Shown piece after piece: positions 12,401 to 25,439 of a DNA stretch of 64,000 nucleotides. The stretch is from Toxotes chatareus (taxonomy: Eukaryota; Chordata; Actinopteri; Toxotidae). How positions within the stretch are numbered: the first letter of the stretch is position 1; each line of letters starts with the position of its first letter. The notes below the pieces were generated by a model. It was given only the letters and a program-made list of their open reading frames with translations. It was not told where the DNA came from and ran no database searches. The DNA is taken from the NCBI GenBank assembly GCA_016801885.1, contig CM028886.1, positions 3,234,501-3,298,500 on the forward strand. Reading direction: 5' to 3'. The position numbers and the translations under genes are program-made.

Positions 12401-15400
12401 AATAATAACAGTAATGTTTTATGCTTTAAACGAACCGGTTGATTCCTTGTTGCTAAAACAAACTTATATAAGAGCATTAAAAGAAAACAGCCTTGGCCTC
12501 GCTGGTTCATAAAGTCATTATAACCCCTGTTGTTTTTGCTGTTAGTGGGATTAGTGCCCAGCAGGCGTGATGATGACAAATGAAGTTGTTTGTGGCGGAT
12601 TAAGAAGACTTTGAGCTCTCTATGGATTTGAGTGTGATATAATATTTTGTTCGCATCAAATTTTTTTCTTTCCGTTGAATGAAAGGAAAATTACAATAAA
12701 GATTATGCGACAAGTCAAGCTAATAATTACCTCAGAGATTATGCAGATGGAGAGTAGATTGTTTCTGTAATGACACTGTCGAAATCAAAAGATCAGCAGT
12801 AGCAGCAACCACGGACGATGGGTGTCACCACCAACATGACATGTTGAATCTGAAATAATCTGAAGAGAGGTTCAAGTCTTTTTTCAAATTTGTATTTGTC
12901 TGATTTCTCTGATACCTCTCAGACTCAAATCGTAAGTGACAAACTGAAAAATTTACCGTAAAACTTAATTTTCCAAAGAATTTCAATCCCACAGCCCAGG
13001 TAAAAAAAAAAAAAAAAGGGGCCATCTTTTAATCTTTTTTTTTTTTTGTAAATTCTTCTAACCTAACCATCTGCCACAGCCCATTTGGACTGAGAATTAA
13101 TGGCGCCATCCCTTTGGGAGGATGTGGAAGTGACGTGAAGTGTAATGATCTCAATCAGGGCCAGGGGTGAGAGACAGAACTAATCACTGAGCACGCTCCA
13201 CTACCATAATGCAGTCAGTCGCCCTAATGACCCTGGCGCTCCTGTCAAAGCCATTACTCTCCCCCATAGTGAAAGGCACATCAAACCGCTGGGGCCCACT
13301 CATAATTGGACTAAACTTTGAGCTATGAGAGGACATTACACATGTCCTGTATTAATTTGGGTGCCAGATTTTTACATTGGTAATTATTTGAGGGCAGCTA
13401 GGGGGGGAGAGAGAGAGTGAGTGAGCTGAAGATGTCCCACTGCCGCAAGGGGGTCAAGGCCTGGAGATGTAAATCTGTCCGACGTGTGTTGATGGTGTCA
13501 CTGACAGGTCCCGTAATATTCAGGTTTTATGGTTTTGATTTTAAATACTCAGTCAGGCCTTGATGGTGTTTCAAAAGTACATGTGTAGGAGGGAAAAAAA
13601 AATACCAAAAACATAAATACTTTCTAAGCACTTTGAGGACTTATCATCCATGTTTGCCTAAAAACTGCAATTTTGAGACTCACTACAAGGTCCCTTTAGC
13701 AGCTGTTTCGAAGCTTTAGGCATGCCGCATCAGCAGAGAGAGTTATTCCCAAGAATGAACCTGAAACTCACCAACGAAAGTAAAAAAAATTTCAACATTT
13801 GCTATTCCATGACATCTGAACATACTCCATCTGATTGTGTAATTTGATTGAAATATTCAGATCCATTTGCTTGAGCTTGATTGGCCAAAAGCAACAAGCT
13901 CTCAAACTGAAATGAGGTAAAAAAAAAAAAAAAAAAAAAAAAAAGTTTTTGTGTTTATGTATGGACTGAAGGTCATCATTTTTATAATTTCATATGTCAT
14001 GTTTTTATATATAACAATGTTAAAAAAATAAAAATATTAACATTAATAATTAATATTCTATGTTTTTGATATTGATTTCAGCTATTCAGCAGTGCTGGTT
14101 TATTTTCAAGGTTTTTACCACATAAAGCAAACACACGATGCATCAGTGTGGAATAACTAAATGCTATATCCACTCTCCGTTGCTTGAAATCGCTGTTTAC
14201 TGTTGCAAAGCCGCTGCTCCACTTGTACCTGATCTCAGATAATAGACCCCAAACCAAAGGGGAGACAACCTTTCCTCGCTTTTGCTCTCTTGTTTGCAGC
14301 TATTGTCCTGTTTGTAAGAAAATCAAGTTACAGTCTCTTAGATACATCCATCATCTCACCTTTCTGGCTCGTGTTGGAAGCGTGAGGCGAGTCTGCGGGG
14401 ATCTTGAAGAATTCTTTTGGTCCTCTGCTTACAGCGTCTTGAAGAGACATCAAGAGAAGCTCCATTGATTTTTCTCTTTTTGCTTCTCCTAAATTTCTGT
14501 ACAGAGAGCTAGCAGGGGGTCCTCCCCGTAGGTGCTGTTTCAATAGTGCCACTCAAAATGGAGCGGGTCAAAACAGATTGCTTCAGTGGAGGGAGGAGAG
14601 GAACAAGCCCAAAAAGTTTAGATCAACTTTCTCTGACTCTTTCTTGAGATGTTTTCAGAGCCGGACAACTTTGCTGTGTCTGTCAGAGTTTGGTCTTTTT
14701 TCACAAATGCCCTGCCAGCATTTTTTCTGCTGACACTGACTTAGAAGTGTAAATTAAAGGGAATTTTAGCGTAAAATTTTTAGCGTAGTCCCTGCATAGT
14801 TTATTACTTGAGACTTTAAATTCTGTTGATGAGACCAACTGCATACAGACATAAGTGACCTTGTTTATATATATTCAGTTTGCATGTGAATTTATATTAA
14901 ACTATTTTTATTAAACACCTTGTTTAAAATCTATTATATCATTTACAAGTTACTACCCAGACGCCATTTTTGTGTACTTGAAATAGATGTGCAGTTTATT
15001 ACAACAAAAAGGCCAGGTTTTTGTTGTAAAGGTCAGGTTTTGCAGAGAAACCTGATTTGATTTACTCTGAACACTTAATGAAGTTAACCCAACTGAAAAG
15101 AAATCACTTTTATTAAGCCAGATGATACAGATATATAAAGACTGGTAAACTGACAGCTGAGTGGTTAGGACTTATACCACATGGGGGTCTCTGGTTGGAC
15201 TCAGCTGGACTGTTTCCCCTCTCTCTTTCCCACATTCGCTGTCTCTACTGCTCAGAAGAATCATTTTAAAAATAATTGTTATAGTTGACAGATTTCACAA
15301 ACATCGGATTTTTTCCTTTGCACAAAGCTGTTTAATTCTTGAGTTTGCCTTTAAGTGGGAATACTTTGCCATGTATTCAGGATGAATGGAATTTCTTTTA

Positions 15401-18400
15401 CCTGAAAACATGGCTGATCGAGCAACAGCGTCAAACTGCTCAAGCTCTGTTCACTCCAGCAGAGAATGTTTGTCTAGAAAAATTTTGCAAAAGCATGTAA
15501 CAATATGAAAATGTCCCAGTAGCACATATTCTCATTGCAGAGCAGACCTGTGGCAGGGCTGAGATGCTGTGGCCTCTTAATGGAGCCTGGGTTTGTCCTT
15601 CTTCTGTTCACTCCACAACATTATTAGCAAACCACAAATTATGACCAGGCCTACTACTACCAACCAGTCTAAAATATCTTTGTGAGTCTGGCTCCAAACC
15701 AGACCCCCTCCATGCAGCATGTGTACATTTATACCTTCAAATCATTCCCCGCCTCATTTTGAAGGAATTTTCTGTCTACTAGCAAACTACATCATGCAGG
15801 TTTACTATAAATACACCTGATTCTATAAGTTCACACTTAAATACTAGATAACAGTCTTACCAGACTGAGATGGTGTTAATATACTGGCGAAGTGTCTCTG
15901 TCAGTCACACCACACTAACATATGTAGCATGAGCTGTATCGCCTTAACACCAAGAACTCCAGTGTGGCTGTAGTTTTTGCCGCAGGTCACAGACAGAGAG
16001 AGAGAGATGGTGAAAATCAGACTGGGTGAGAGAGAGGTCGAGAGTGTTGTATAATGAAAGAGAGAGAGGAGAGGTGGAGGAAGGGAGAGAGACAACAACG
16101 CGGTTGCCAGGGTGTCGGCAGCATCCTGTAGGTTAGTTGGGAGCTGTGATTACTCACAATGTGTGTTTAATTAATTAGCCTGTGCGGAGGCAGCGTGCTG
16201 TTCATCAGGGTTTCTGTCAATACCTCTCCATCCCAGGCTCAAACCCGCTGCCACCTCCTGCACACAGCTCCTTTCATTTTGTAGACAGATATGCGCAAGG
16301 GACACACAAGGTGTAACTGCATCGTTTGAGAAGTTGGTTGGAAGAGTTAATGAGGAAGAGGCTGTCTTGGATGTAAAAGCATTATTTGCGTGTAAATAAT
16401 CTTATGTCTGCTGTGGGTGTTGAGTGACCTTACATGTGAACATCTCCAAATGTCAGTGGGATATAAATTGAATCCCAGAATCATACAATGATGTGTTTCT
16501 AAAACTGAAAGTAGCACATTGTAGAGCTGCAACAGGAACCTTTAAGCATCACATTTTCCTTACCTTTGTGGAACAGGCTTTAAGTTTAGGCAGAAAGGAT
16601 GGATGTGTTTTTACATCATACTTAAATACAACTCAATACATTTGCAGCGCCTGAAATGAAGATTTGATCTTTCTCTTCCAGGATGCCTCCATTGCACATC
16701 GCTTCCACGTAATGAGGGAGAAGCATCCTGAGAAGTTTAACAGCAGGTAGGTTTGTTTGCTGTATTGTCAGTGTTGAAATACTAATGTATCAACCCAAAA
16801 GGATGAGCAGCAAAGACTTAGGAAAGACCACTGCAGTCTGCCGTGGATGTATTTATAGAACGACCTTGCTGCCAGTTTATCCCAGTGGCCACCCACAGAA
16901 TTGCAGGGAGAAAATCCCCTGTGGCCCAAAAAGCATTTTCCCCATAGTCCACCCTGTCTGTGTAACTGCTGACAGGACACAGAGAACTGCAAACAAAACA
17001 CAACACAAATGTTTGTGTTTGATGCTGCCTGTTTCTTATGAAATTCATATTTTACAGATTACCTTCATTCACTGGACTGGCTCAAATTTCAATAAAAGCT
17101 GGAAACATGGGGGTTTTCTGAAACATTTCACCGGTAGCGTAGATGCTCTGGAGCTCAGGATGACAAATGGACTGGCTTCATATTTAGCATTTGTGATTGC
17201 CTTGAGGAGATGCGTTCACCTTTGGAGAAGAACAAATGTGGCATCTATGTTTCCATCAATATTTAACGTCTCTCAATACGTCTCCACTAGCGCCAGGGAG
17301 TAATTGCAAGCCTAATTGAATTTGCTTGGCTAGTTTGACATCATGGATCAGTCAGACTGATGACACACAGCCTCCTAATAATCCCATTTGTACTCATTAT
17401 CATATTTTACCCTGTACTTAGTACAACATTTAGCCAACTACCCTTCTGCAGCTCATTGCTTGAACGGTGAAATGGTTCAGTCGGAAGTGAAGGGGTTTTC
17501 GAATAAACACAGACCTGTCACGTAGTGGTTACCAATGGTTACGAGGGATGTGCCACCGTGTTGGAGAAATGCCAACAAGCAGGCGAGACGGTAACGTTAT
17601 AATCTCTGAATTTCCTGATTCAACAAAGAGAGTGTTGGGTAGTTATTGTCCTGTTACCTCTCCAACGTGCTGATAACCAATTTTCCTTTTTCACTGTGGC
17701 TTGTTAGACTCTGATTCAGTCACTTTCTACATCCACACACAGGACACACAGACTGCATCTCTGTTGTTTTACCCCATTTTAAGCCTTTGTGAAAAATGAT
17801 TGAGATATTTTAAGAAAATTATTCTGTCTGTTATTTGAATTCAATTAATAATTCAGGAGGGGGAATGGGTTTAGGATCTCTCTATTACACACTATCCTTG
17901 CCAATTCAATAATGCATGATTATAGTTTTTCAAGGTAGCATAGATTTTGTTGGATTTGTCCAAAGGGCTTGTGTCCATTGGAAGTATATTGCAACTTATC
18001 ACAGAGTCATTTTCCTGTAGCCGGAAGCTCTTTCTCAAAAACTTTGGTGACAATGGAAGCAAAGTGCAGCTTGTCTCAGGGGGAATATTTTATTTCACTC
18101 GTAACAAGTCTGCAATAAGCCTATTGAATGAATGAAGAGATTATAGAGCGACTGATAAGTTTTTAAAAAGGTTTAAACGTCATGAAACTCACTCAGCACT
18201 GCAATGACCTGGAAGCTTTCTGTGTTTCAGCTTTTCCACAGGGGCAGAAAAGAGGCCCGTAAACATTACAACAAAATCAATGCTGATAAAAACAATAAAG
18301 CCACTTTTCAAACATTTTTACCCAATTTGCTCTTAAATCTGAAAAACATGTTATATCTGACCATCTGCAAAACATGAACACAAGTCAGATGAATAACGTT

Positions 18401-21400
18401 AAAAAAAAAAAGTTTTCCGTTAAATGCAAGTGAAAATAAAACAAAAAAAAAAAAAAGATTTTATGTTTTCCCTTTGTGAACTTTCAAGGTAGCATAGATT
18501 TTGTTGGATTTGTCCAAAGGGCTTGTGTCCATTGGAAGTATATTGCAACTTATCACAGAGTCATTTTCCTGTAGCCGGAAGCTCTTTCTATACAGCAACT
18601 GTACATGTCATATTACACAGTAATATTACAGTAGTGACACCAAACCAATTTCTCAATTAACAGCTATTAACAGTTACCAGGCAACCAGAGGTGAAATGTA
18701 ACTAATTACTGCCATACCTGCTTAATTTAATCGGATGTTTTGTACCTTCTAATTGAGATGGCCCATTTTTCAGTATTTCAGATCTTCAGACTTGAATATC
18801 ATTAAACGTCAATTAGAGTATTTTATTCAAGTATTTTACTCTCTTTCTACCCCTTTGTAGGCAGATCTGATTCTGTCAGCATTATACAGTTATCTTAATA
18901 TATATAAAAAATAAAAAAAATAGAAATCACTTACTATTTATTTTTATCATTCTCATGTACCTGTATATGTTTTTAACCCTGCCTTTGCCATTGGTCAAAA
19001 TAAACATAGATGAACATGAAACCTGTCAGATACTGAATCATTGGATTTTAATCTGACAGCAGTAAAAGCTCTTTACGTCTCTTATGCATCAAATCTGTAC
19101 ATTTTGTCACAGTTTGACCTTAAAGAAACTGAATATTTAATCAGCTTTAATTACCCACCAAACAACATCATGTAGCTTTTCTTAATTATGAAAAGAGGGG
19201 ATTTTGTTGATGAAATGCAGGGGTCATACGCTCTCTCCCTCCCTTCATCTCTCTCATTCTATCCATCTTCTGTATTTGCACCTTGGGGTGATTACCAGGG
19301 CGAAGGTGTGAAGATTTGACACTCGGCAGATAGATTCATTTACTGCCACTGCCGGACCTGGAGGTGATAATGAGGTCGAGGATTAAAAGCAGACAATCAG
19401 TCGCCCCCGTGACGGGGGCTGCGCCACCTCCTCCCCCGTCGCCACTCCTCCTCCACCGCCTTGTTAAAATATACACACTCCCCTTCCCCCCCTTTTTTTG
19501 CTGATCTCCCATGTAATTACACACTAATCTCTGATTCGGAGGGGGAAAAAAAAAAACAAGGAAAGAGAAGTAGAAGAAGAGAAAGAGAGAAGGTTTGGGA
19601 AATTCTGAACTTTCTGCTGTAACAGTTTCATTCTTTTATACTGTTCGTGAGCGACCAGATACCAGATTACTCTCTTTCATCCACGTTAACCAGGGCTCAT
19701 GTCCAATATGGTGACACCAATAATGAATTTATTTATTTATTTATTTAAAATTTATTTATGTGGTTTTCTGTTTTGGTTTTTTTAAATATCAAGGTTGAAA
19801 GAAGTAGAATTAATATTATTTTCACTGTTGTTTAGTCTTTAGCTTCTACGGCTTTCACAGCTGCAGTCCAGCTTCTCAGTGACCAACACACTTTTCCTAA
19901 CCACAGCTGGAAAAGTGAGTCACGACAGGGTTAATGAAAGTCACAGAGCAGTGGCTAAGTACGAGGTGAAAGCCCTTCACCCCTTCGGCACAGTAAAAAA
20001 TCTTTGGTTTAGGTTTGATAGTTAATTAACAGTGTCATTCTTGTCTGGTAATTGGTCACTAAATCACAGTTAAAATGACCAACTGTGTGGTTAACACGAT
20101 TAGAGGAAGATGGATTCTTAAATATCAATTAAAGCTGTTAATGTTACTGTGCTGAGTAAAATAAAACCAGGACAGTTTTTAACTTATAGACGTCTTCATT
20201 CCCCACCAAACAATCTGCTTAATCCAATTCAGAACTGGGTTCAGACTCAGTAAAACTCTATCAAACACCATCGCTTTCCACTTTCAGCCTTTTACTTTCC
20301 ACACAAATTAGACAGCATCATATCTGTGAGAGGAAACATCTGATGTGGGACCTTGCAGCTGCAGTGTGAAAGCTGCTGTGGCTTCACCTGCAATGTTTGT
20401 TTATTCTGTGGCATCAATCATGGCACCTTGATGTTCCCATGATATTTGCTCTGCATACCCAGATCTATTTTTGGTCCTGAGACATCTAACACCGTCAGCG
20501 TGCTCCTCCAGAGCCGCTCTGCCCCCGTGCGCCCACAGGCTCTCGCTGTGCTGTGTAACCATCCTGAGTTAACCTTTCCTGAAGGCACAGGGAAGCCCAG
20601 GCATGGAGCACTCTTTAGCATAATGAGTATGTTCATCAAAGCCCTGCGATGTGCTGGATGGGGCCGCCGGATTCACCAACACACACGCACCCATCAACAC
20701 ACCCATGCTAATGTGTGTGTTCGCAAGTACGTGTGTGTGTTTCCTGCCGAGTCGGGAACGGGGCCACAGGTGATGGCGCTCTAAATTACACATGCACACA
20801 CGCTCATTTACACACACACGCATGGTGGACCTCAGTAGCGGCCGCCCTCAGACCTCATTTGAGGATGAAATCGTTTATGTGACCAAAGTGTCATCTATAA
20901 TTAATGACCACTTGTGTGTAATTTAGAGGGATCTCACCTGTGGCCCTGTCCCCAGCTCAGTGGGAACACACACACATGCACACACAACACAAACGCATAA
21001 TCTCAAGTGAACACAAGAATCTGCACATTCAGTAGGCCGATGGAAAAAATAAAATTATGTCATGATTATTTCACGGATTTACTGAAAGACTAACGTGTCT
21101 CTGACAGCTGCATAAAACGATGTTTGAAGTCCAAACAAAATTAAACTGCATGTTTGTTTTTGTTTTTTGTTGTTTTGAATTATAAATTACATGGCCTCCT
21201 GTACTGTCTTTTGACATGAAGGAGGAATGTATTTTCTGGTTGCATGCAGTTCCCCCTTTGCTTCTGTCATAATTACTGCAGCCACTAGAGGCTGCCTAAC
21301 AATAAAATGTAACTATGGGCCATAATAAACGGGTGGTACAGGCAACCTATGGGGTGATTGGAGGCATGTCAGCGACAGACAATTCTCAAAAGGTAATGAC

Positions 21401-24400
21401 GAAAGATCGCTGACTGAATCGCACTGTCACTGTACAAACCAAACTCTAACTTCTCCCTGCTGATGTGTTGCTGGAGGTGTCAGACCTTAGATAAACACGC
21501 TGCTAAAAAACAACCCTCAGGCCTCGTAAACAATATGAAATCATTAATTAACAGCATTGCTTTGTTAAGTTGTACAGGATCACAGATAAGACTGAGTTTC
21601 ATTTCAGTTTTGAATGAATGTAATAGTTGTTGGTAATTGTTCAGCTGATCTTCAGGTTTACATGACTTCAGCTGCAGTGTCACCAACTTTTTTAACTGGC
21701 TTCTAAAACGAAATGATTTTCAGGAATGTGTTTACCAGACTGGAGCAGAAAGGTCACAGATGATCCAGTTTGTCATGAACAATTGGAAACATAATTTTTT
21801 TTGAAGTTCATTCTTTATCCTGGAAACAGACTCAATCTCTTGGGGTCGTGGGTTTGGGCACCACCTCCCATGGGCCCACCACCCATGTTCGGTGCATTGT
21901 GGACTGGGCGGCAATCGTCCCTGTGACCTGGGCCTGGACCCAGATAAGTGGCAGATGACGACATGACATGCTCTAAACTCAAGGTCACTTATAAGCTTTT
22001 TTATTTTTTTTATTTTGTAACTTTAAGCCTTGTCCCAAAACCTTAGTCAGTGACCACCATATATTTCCAGTTCTTATCCCATATACATAGTTTTTTATGA
22101 GAACAACTGAGCAAGTTCAGTTCACTGAAAAACACTGTTGGCTTGAGTGTGAACCTTGAGTTTAGAATATTTTGTCACAGGAGTCTTATCATTTCATAGT
22201 TCAGTTCAGTTTTTGTATTTGTACCTAAGTCTGTTGAATATTTTGGTACCAGTAGTTTATAAAAAAAAAAAAACACATTGGAGTCGTTGCAGTGAAACAG
22301 AAAGAAATACATTTTTCAAACTGCTTGCTTCATCTCTGAAGGCAACACGACGCAACTCAGGTCATTTCTCAAACTGCCAGTTGGAGTCGTACCGCTCCAG
22401 GCGGTGTCATGTTAAACAAAACAGTGCATTGATGCAATGCACAAAGAGTTGGTTATGTCAATGTGATATTTATCACCTCTGATCAAGAAGAAATTAGTGT
22501 GAAAATAAGGTCGTAGATCATTGTGGGTTAGATTAAGTGTCAGAGGGGAAAAAAAAATCAATGGCGCTGTGGCTGGCGTTCAGTGTGTCCAGTGGAAAGT
22601 GCATCTAAAGGTGCTGTGGCCTCGGGACAGTGACGCTACACTGAAGCTTATCGCCTCTGACATACTTTAACGTGGTGACCGAGCAGTGAAGACCTGATGA
22701 ACATTGGTGTGTTGTTCAGATTCAGACTGTTCGAGCCACATTTGTCTTCCTGATGTTCAGCTCACCTGTTTCTCATTTACTTTTCCTCTTTGCTTTTTTT
22801 TTTTTGGTTTATAATGTTTTTTTTGTTTTGTTTTGTTTTTTTTTTTAAAGCTCTTTATATTGTTTTTTCCCCTCTTGGCCACACAATTTGCGTTTGCCCT
22901 CTTCTTTCAGTTTTGTATTATGATTTGTTTGTGCAAATAAACGACACCACAGCGGCTCTGGAAACCTGAGCCACAGTTTTCTTTTGGCCTGCCAGCTGTG
23001 ACGACTACAGCTGATCTCACATGCACGCCGCTAAAGTTATTATTGCAGTACGCTTTGCATTGACACACTGCAGGTGAGATCACAGCAGAGACCCTGCAGC
23101 CTCGTGGAGAGTTAGAAACCTGCTATGTGCAGTATGCTGCTGGTTTTTGTCATGGAAATATAATGAATGAATTTCTGAGATGTCCTGGAAGGACGTCAGC
23201 CAGCAGTTTAAGGAAATGGACACTTTATGTTCACGGTTATTGCCCTCACCATAAAGTAACGTCCTCCTAATCTACCTTAAAAGTATCTTACTCAAATGGA
23301 CTCCCTGTTAATCCCGGGACAAGCTGGCCGCGGCTGAAGATGCTGCTCACCGTCAGTCTGTCAGATGAGTCCAGTGTTTAGCATCAGTCGGCACATAACA
23401 AACGACAATCCGATCCAGCCAAAGAGATGCTCCTAATTACCTAATGAACAGGGACATGGGGTGATTTGTTGCCATGGTGCGCTTGTTAGGTTAAGTGGTG
23501 GGAATCGACAGGACGATAAGATGTTGTGTCTTACTGTATCTCTTCTATAGTTTCCTGCATTTGGAGAATCAGAGATATTTTTCTTTTTTTTTTATTCTAC
23601 ATATTCCTCCCTCCTTGTCAAGACTGGGCACATACATTACCCACAATGCACCTTGACCACCGACAGTTCGGTTGAAGATTCAAGTGGGTTAAGCTAGCTG
23701 CAGCTAATGTAGCCTAAAGCTGCTCACCCCCAGCAGGGAGGAGAAGCAGTCTGCAGATTTCTTTTTCATTTTCTTCAGATGCAAACAGAAGTGCAGTTCC
23801 TCTCCTTGGTTTCACTCAGCTCCCTCTGGATCCACAAACCCTTCATGCAACTTTTTTTTAGCATATGGAGTAGTACTCTGCAAACACCTGTGAAAAGACT
23901 GTGATATGTAAAATTGGTAGAGTTGTCCTTTAAAATGAATACAGAGCAAATGTTCACCTTGATTTATTTGGTCAAAATTGACCACCTGACTATGGACTGT
24001 GTGCTCTGTGCCTCAAACATCCAGTTTGGCCTCTGCACAGATGTCAGCTATAGCATGTAGCAACCTACCTGCTGAATGCATGCTGTTATATCTGAGTATA
24101 TCTGATAGCAGAACCTACCACAAACTCTAGATATTTACACTTCTTTCCTCCGGTTTCTCCCAGTTTTCCGCTCCACACCTTTTCATATGCTCTCATGTCT
24201 TTCCATTGACATTGTATGCAGTGTGTGTGCAGTGCGTCGTGTAAATTCTATACAGCTAATCTCTTAAATGCACCAAAACCAGCTTCAACGAAGCACACAA
24301 AGAGTCAGAGGATCTAAAACATTCCTTATATCTGGCTCCATTCTCTCCATCAGTCGCCAACCACTAGTTTTGAATATGCTTTTCAAAGTAGCCACCTTCA

Positions 24401-25408
24401 TTTGTTTGTTTGTAAAATTGCCCAGGCCTGTGTGAATGTGTTCTCCTGGGTTTTCCCTCTTGACTACGGAGCTGGGGGAGATGTTAAGGACGTGTTGTTG
24501 TGGAAAGCCTCTCAGCGTGGCCCTGTCGCCCTCCTGCCTCTTCCCACCTCCCTCTGCTATTGACCATGTTGCACATTATAAATCAACTGCGAGTTGAGCT
24601 ACCTTGCAAGTACCCTAATGAAAGCTCATTTATAAAGTGGCTAAATGGTCCTGACAAAAGTCCTAATGAGGAAATCAATAATTCAGTGATTGTTACTCTG
24701 CTTATACTAATACGTCCCTCTTGTAGTGCTTTGATTCCAGCTAAGAGAAGGCCATTTTTTACTCTTTTCAGTTCTGCACGTCAGCACTGTTGTAGTTTTT
24801 TTTTTTTCTGTCCTTAAAGCTTTGCTATAAATCGTGTGATGTTGTCTGTTGTTTCTTGGAAAGATCAAAACCTGGGATCTGTGCTTCTGTATAGAATTAA
24901 CCTGAAATATAATTTTGTCTGTGTGTGTGTGTGTGTGTGTTGAATAATGAATATACAGAACTTACAATCGCTGATCATTTTCAGGAAAGAAAAATATAAT
25001 TATTTTTTTTTGGCTCCACCTTCAGTGAGACTCACTGCAGTCTGTTCTCACTGAAGGCTCTAAGAGGAGGTTTGGATATTTGCCACAAAACGTTGAGAGG
25101 AAACATGTTCCATTGAGTAATTCACCTCAGACCAGGGGTGAGTGGAAAAACTTAGTTCTGACTTCCTGCAAGGCTCTGTGGCTGCAGTGTCACTATCTGC
25201 GAACACAGTCCTCTAGAAACAAATAAGGCAATAACACAGGATCTAATTTACTGCGTTAACACAAGCGATTTTAAAAGCTGCTGAGATGTTGAAGAAGTGT
25301 TGGTATGTGTGGGTTCTGTATGTGACTGGGATTATCATACAAGCATCTCATCATGTGCTTGAAACGTTGTGTATGAGAGTCTCAGCATTGCCTGAATGTT
25401 TAACAGTT

Positions 25409-25439
<31 letters not shown>

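Larger units (their letters stand above)
10005..16681 (+). other. dgkb: dgkb intron J–K (6.7 kb)
   Basis: Holds a perfect hairpin (10208–10238), a complex block around 11100–11460, A-runs (11641–11661, 13919–13944), a strong conserved-element candidate (13066–13340), a tRNA-type SINE relic (15142–15290) and a GA-rich tract (15991–16093). The 144-codon minus-strand frame at 11141–11575 has no recognisable domain. Confidence 0.75.
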
